From the NCBI GenBank assembly GCA_026419785.1, contig JAODTK010005563.1, forward strand, positions 62,001 to 126,000: a DNA stretch of 64,000 nt, given 5' to 3'. Shown piece after piece: positions 59,561-64,000 of this stretch; positions within the stretch are counted from its first letter, which is position 1, and each line of letters starts with the position of its first letter. A program made the position numbers and the translations under genes. Source of the DNA: Sclerodactyla briareus. Its lineage: Eukaryota > Echinodermata > Holothuroidea > Dendrochirotida > Sclerodactylidae. The notes below the pieces were generated by a model. That model was not told the DNA's origin. It made no database searches and was given only the letters and a program-made list of their open reading frames with translations.

Positions 59561-61420
59561 CATCTGGAAAAACAGGATCTCGTATGTCCACGCCTTCACT
59601 GACTACCCCGCACGCCATGTATGTTTAATCCCATGCAGAATTCCATAATTACCATAGGCCTAAAAAATGTAAAATAATTCTTTAGGGTAAATCGCAGATT
59701 TTTACAAGTTTTTCCGTATTGTCTGTACGCGAATCTAATCCCTACCCTAATCTCTAATCATAACAATAAACACAATTGACCATGACCGACCGAGCCCCTC
59801 ACTGCATCGTTGTAAAATGGCGTGTTTTATTGAGGGAAGAAGTATTATTATTGCTGCGCGAAGAGCGCAAAATTTTCGCACATTTTCTGGATAATCGATA
59901 AATAATTAAAAATATTACAATTCTTTGTGTAATTGTAGTTCACCGTTTTTACATGAATAAGAAATATTCCTTTTGGTTGAGTTGGAACTTTAAAAAAGTT
60001 GACTGGGACTGTTGGGGCCTCGTACCTCAGTCGTAAAATAACATCCGTACGACTTCAGAAATTCCAACTGAATATTCGAAAAATTCCAACTGCAAAAGGT
60101 CGCTTGACCCTTTTGGGGGGGGTGAGACACCCCTCCCACCCGCCCCCCCCCCCCCCCCCCCTCCCCCCGCTCGCGGCGTCCCTGATCTCAGTCTGGAATT
60201 TAGGCTGGGACGTTTTGTATATATCAGACAGTTACTCTACTCATTAATACGTGTATTTAATGAAATGATGTGGCAAAGTCTACCTAAATGTCACGCGAAT
60301 CACGCCGGAACTGCCCGAATGGACAGGACATTCGAAAATTGCCAACTCTTTATTCTGTTATAAGATATTGCACGGAAATTGAATTGCGCGGACAGCGCGA
60401 TCTTTCCTCGACGTTGTTCGCATACGCAGTCGCATGCAGCCACTGCGTAGGCCTATATAACGAAAACAGCCTTTTGCGACGCGCTCATGTGCGTCTATCT
60501 GAATAACGCGATCAAAACGGTATATCCGATGCGTGCGTCAAGCACCATCGCCGGATAGCCTCGCCGTACTAATGGGAACAGCACAATACATTTATTACGT
60601 GTGTGATTTTTTTTTGCCGTGCCGTCGCTGTTGCCGGTAGCCGTCGCCGGTGCCGTCGCCGTTGCCGTTGCCGTTGCAGTCGCCGTGCGTTGCCGGACAA
60701 GTGTGAACGTAGCGCAGCTGGAGAACGTTCTGCACCCTATCTGAACTGCTGAGAGAAACACATTCGTTCGTGCACGTGTATACATTTACATAATATGGCT
60801 ATATTTTCATTCTCTCCAATAAATATTCAGTATATTATGATAGGGATTTATCAGGCAGTATGTGTCGAAGGTGTCTGCTAACTCCAAGCAGCATCAGCTA
60901 AACGACAATGGTCAGATCGGATGAGTATGGAAATTTAGAGATCCCTTGCTGGATGGATTGGTTGTTAGCTTCAAAAAGGAGGGTAGGTGTATAAATGGGA
61001 AAAACCTGCCCTGGGAGGAAGAGTGGGAAGTTAAGATTACGATGTATGAGATATGTTAGGGAATAGGGGTGGGGTTAGTGTCAGATTCCAATTTCAGATT
61101 GAGATGTATAATCCCAAACCTATTGTTACAACACTTGAACCTAACCCCTGATCCCACCAACTATAAACCTACCCCTAATCCCTACCCGTAACAGTCTAAC
61201 ACTAATCCCATACATCTAGGTACATATGATGGTACAATATCGATCATGCCGCTAATACGCCGATGTCCACACCCGCCAGGAGACTCCAGCTCTAGGTTTA
61301 TCTTGGTCTGATTTTAGTGATATAGTAACTAATCAATGGGAGGATCGCTGAAGATGAAATGCCCAAAATATTATTTTTTACAATCTCCCATCTCCCGCAA
61401 AATGACCCCTGGGAGCATCG
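59561..61420. other. No gene recognised; includes hexamer repeat and poly-C
   Basis: Contains a C-run near 60,146 (about 15 C), the GCCGTC/GCCGTT imperfect hexamer array at 60.62-60.70 kb, and otherwise ordinary noncoding sequence. Confidence 0.5.
60616..60696. repeat. Imperfect GCCGTY hexamer array
   Basis: About 13 units of GCCGTC, GCCGTT and close variants. On the reverse strand it would encode Ala-Thr repeats, an artefact of periodicity. Confidence 0.85.
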
Positions 61421-61429
61421 AAACAATAT

Positions 61430-61930
61430 GGTGCCGAAGAAGCGACACACCAAATTTCAACTGATCGGGGCCAGAAACAGGACTTGGACCTCGAATGACC
61501 TTGGAGGACCAGAAAACAATAGGGAACATGTATCTCACGGGGAGACCCCATACCAAGTTATGAGCTTCATCATTTCAGGTGGGGTCGAGTTATACTCTTC
61601 ACAAGCAAATTGCCCCAAATATCATTTTCACCAATTTCCAATCCCCCTCCCCGAATGACCCCTGGTTCTGCACCAAAGGTGCTTATACTCCACATAAGAG
61701 TGCAAAGTAAAATTCCCAACTTGATTGGAACACGTTTCTGGACGATCTCTTCACAGAATTTTTCGGCCTCTAATGACCTCAGATGACCTTTGGACCTGAC
61801 CCAAAACAATAGGATCATGCACTCATTATGAGGAACCACTACCAAGGACGAGCTCATCCATCCAGGTGGGGTCAAGTTATGCTAGTCACAAACCAGCGTA
61901 ACACACACATGCACACGCACATACTGGCAT
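61430..61930 (+). repeat. TGACC-family repeat, well-preserved copy
   Basis: Two successive blocks occur, each with 'ccacc' or 'gaccagaaaacaataggg', 'ctcattatgaggaacc' or 'ctcacggggagacccc', 'accaagttatgagcttcat' or 'accaaggacgagctcatc', 'caggtggggtcgagttat' or 'caggtggggtcaagttat', and a CA-rich end. Same grammar as 36.34-36.84 kb. Confidence 0.75.
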
Positions 61931-62249
61931 GACGGCATAGATTCACTGCCTGAAAGGCAAGAATCAAAAAAAAAAAAAATTCTCCAAAACTGAAAATTTT
62001 TCACACTCACACACCCACAAATACGCATACACACGGACACGGACACCTGCGAGTGCACCTCATTTGCTGGACCACCCGACCCCTGGGCACTCAACCATAT
62101 GGTACCCCTCGTGATAGATCTTAACCACCACTAATGTTACCATAGCAACCGTTTCTGTGGCAATCAGCAACAGTATATATAGGTGAATGAATGAAATGCA
62201 CCAAGCAAACTGACACCATATCTAATCAGCCGTCGCGGACCGATGAAGT

Positions 62250-62370
62250 TATGGATGTTACAAGCTATTTTGAAGTGTTTACTCTTTTAGAATGTTCGAG
62301 AAAGCCACTGGAGCTCCCGTTAATCTCCGTTGTAAAACGACGTGGCCGTGGTTGTTGTTGTTTTTTTTTC
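62250..62370 (+). repeat. Dispersed repeat fragment shared with 55.3 kb
   Basis: The peptide F-E-V-F-T-L-L-E-C-S-R-K-P and, in another frame, E-K-A-T-G-A-P-V-N correspond to the 55.3-kb copy. DNA identity is high over about 60 bp. It lies just 5' of a LINE fragment, which makes membership in a mobile element plausible. Confidence 0.45.
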
Positions 62371-62499
62371 TCAGGCAGTTACATCAAGATATTACCTGGA
62401 GCACCGGCTCATACGCATTATGGGAATTGGTGGACGAGGAAGAATTAATTCGTATTGGTCGAACGCAGTCAAAAAAAAAGCTTGCTTCTTTTCTCGGAA

Positions 62500-62740
62500 G
62501 TCTGTAAAAGGCGCCAATTTAAACTCGGTTATTGACTCCAGTATTTATCTGTTATTCTACTTCATTGCGCCTGTTCATTTTGTACCTGATTTTGTTACTA
62601 AAGCCCTTGAGAAGGCAGTATTCTCCTTTCTATGGGGGAGAGAATAAGGCACATCTTGTTAAATGAGATGGTTGCACTTTTGGTTAGCCACCTACTTCCA
62701 GTGCTAATCAAGATTATCCCCAATCATCTTTTCTGAGTTG
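62500..62740 (+). mobile_element. LINE fragment, L1/Tx1-like post-RT block
   Basis: In-frame residues P-V-H-F-V-P-D-F-V-T-K-A-L-E-K-A-V-F-S-F-L-W-G follow a hydrophobic stretch. The pattern 'vp..v...l.kavf.FLWgg' is typical of the region after the RT thumb in L1/Tx1-like LINEs, a different lineage from the CR1-like copies nearby. The frame is lost within about 40 bp downstream. Confidence 0.7.
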
Positions 62741-63429
62741 GTTCTCAATCGCCAAGCAACTTTTACCCCATATTTGGTCCAACTGAAGACCAAACAGTTA
62801 TATTTGTTCTCCTCATGCGTGTGACGTCATTTAGAATCCTTATAGTAAGGATCAAACGTTAGATCAGTCAAGCAGCAGCACCAAAATATTGGCCAACCGG
62901 TGACAGCCAGTGGGACATAGTGTTGCTGCAGTGCGCCACCATTCCAATAGACAATGGAATATCGTTTGGCCTACGTCTTTCCGTGGCATTGTTATTAGTC
63001 AGTGAGTAGGTTAACTAGTTTTCAGTGGTGCTTAGCCCATGGCGGGGCCTCCCAACAGAAAACTGAAATATTAGTAACGGTATCTGTCCTTTTGCGCAGT
63101 ACACAGTATTGTATGCTCATATTTATGGGAATGCCCGAAAATTAGAAATGTTCTTAATATATGTATGGGTTGGTAGTATTTCAATTGGAAGTATTTCAAA
63201 TTTAAACGCATTTGAACTGATGGGATTCCGTATGTTACGCCTAAATAATAGAAAGGTGAACTTCACCTTCAATTCGGATTCAGTGGTTGTCACTAGCCCT
63301 AGATTTGTAAGTTCGCAAGGCGAGATTATCTGTATTGAGTTGATCTTTGAGTTGTATTCTTTTAAACTTTGAGTAGTTCTTCAATGTGCCATGTGGAATG
63401 TATTGTCGTTGTATCTATTCATATATATC

Positions 63430-64000
63430 TTTTTACTCTCTATACAAGCGAAGCCAGACCGTGAAAGTGGAGGTAACATCATCAAATATGCGGACGATAC
63501 TGTCATTACAGGTACTTGTCAAATGACACGGGACTCATACGCCACCACGATTGCAAGGTTCGTCAAGTGGTGTGATTGTATTATTTTTTACAACTCAATG
63601 TGCCGGAATCTAAAGAGCTGATTAGGGATTTCCGCCGCACGCCTGTTACTCACGCCTCCATCTAGGTCCATGGGGAGGAACAAGTGGAACAAGTTGCCAA
63701 ATACAAATATCTAACCGTGCTAAGTTACAAACTAGACTGGTCTAGTGATGCTTCAATTATACACAAGAAAGCAATCCAGAGGCTGTCTTCTTGAGAAAAC
63801 TGAAAAACATTAGAGTGGATAATACAATTATGGTCTTATTTTATAAGTCTCTTCATTCAAAGTGTCTTGTTGTTCAACACCATTTGCTATTTTGCAAATG
63901 CAACACGGAATGATGTTAAGATGCTTGAGCAATCCAGGAAAGTTGCCCAACGGATAATTGGGGTTCATTCACCTTCGTTAGAATATCTATTAATGAGAGA
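63430..64000 (+). mobile_element. Non-LTR reverse transcriptase fragment (YADD), runs off the window
   Basis: From 63,478 the frame reads I-I-K-Y-A-D-D-T-V-I-T-G-T, the RT catalytic box, then R-F-V-K-W-C-D. After a frame change come S-K-E-L-I-R-D-F-R-R-T, V-A-K-Y-K-Y-L, K-L-D-W-S-S-D-A-S-I-I-H-K-K-A-I-Q-R-L, L-F-Y-K-S-L and, near 63,940, R-K-V-A-Q-R-I-I-G-V. The order and motifs (YADD, 'W...n.L.lN..Kt.El', 'YKYLG', 'LDWs..t....KKa..Rl..Lrkl') are those of the RT palm and thumb of L2/Rex-Babar-like elements. Two or more frameshifts are present and the copy continues beyond the window. Confidence 0.85.

Noticed and set aside
60495..60785. Ala-Thr repeat open frame
   Set aside because: Produced by the GCCGTY hexamer array.

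Overview
The window looks like animal nuclear DNA, most likely from a marine invertebrate and possibly an echinoderm or other non-vertebrate deuterostome. The reasons are sparse coding exons with GT-AG introns and matching phases, symmetric EGF exons, a mucin-stalk fibrinogen-related protein, many decayed non-LTR retrotransposons of several lineages, and many microsatellites. No species can be named from sequence alone. There are no bacterial operons, Shine-Dalgarno-led genes, tRNA or rRNA genes, or CRISPR arrays that I could find.

Two genes can be supported. The first is on the + strand, from about 13.6 to 21.3 kb. It encodes a secreted-type protein with a small cysteine module (two related exons), a long Thr/Pro/Asn-rich mucin-like stalk with many N-glycosylation sequons, and a C-terminal fibrinogen-related domain (FReD) split over three exons. 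The splice sites are canonical and the phases join exactly (0, then 1), and the gene ends at a stop directly after the typical FReD tail. Family-conserved residues nevertheless move between frames repeatedly, so the sequence carries many small indels. The second gene is on the - strand, where two EGF/laminin-type exons at 42.6 and 33.8 kb resemble Tie/MEGF-like receptors. The upstream exon is broken by a T9 homopolymer. Weaker coding candidates lie at 9.25-9.58 kb (-), 17.9-18.6 kb (-), 25.7-26.2 kb (-) and 48.06-48.45 kb (-).

The rest is repetitive. Non-LTR retrotransposon relics occur at 6.5, 28.1-28.9, 41.1-41.5, 48.7, 50.9-51.4, 52.0-53.6, 62.5 and 63.4-64.0 kb. A possible Penelope-like fragment lies at 41.5-41.9 kb. 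Inverted-repeat elements lie at 12.8-13.0 kb, and at 49.5-50.07 kb where one is interrupted by a second TIR element (50.07-50.72 kb). A family of repeats rich in TGACC half-sites is scattered through the window. Tandem arrays include five to six copies of a roughly 218-bp unit (29.5-30.96 kb), a roughly 632-bp duplication bounded by poly-G (58.3-59.55 kb), and a perfect ATCT tract of about 435 copies (39,278-41,017). Long G or C homopolymers are unusually frequent.

The gene parts with recognisable function are both extracellular: a mucin-FReD protein typical of carbohydrate-binding or innate-recognition lectins, and an EGF-repeat receptor. Nothing links them beyond proximity. The most important caveat is that indels, rather than substitutions, break nearly every recognisable coding segment. 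That points either to an unpolished long-read assembly or to widespread pseudogenes.
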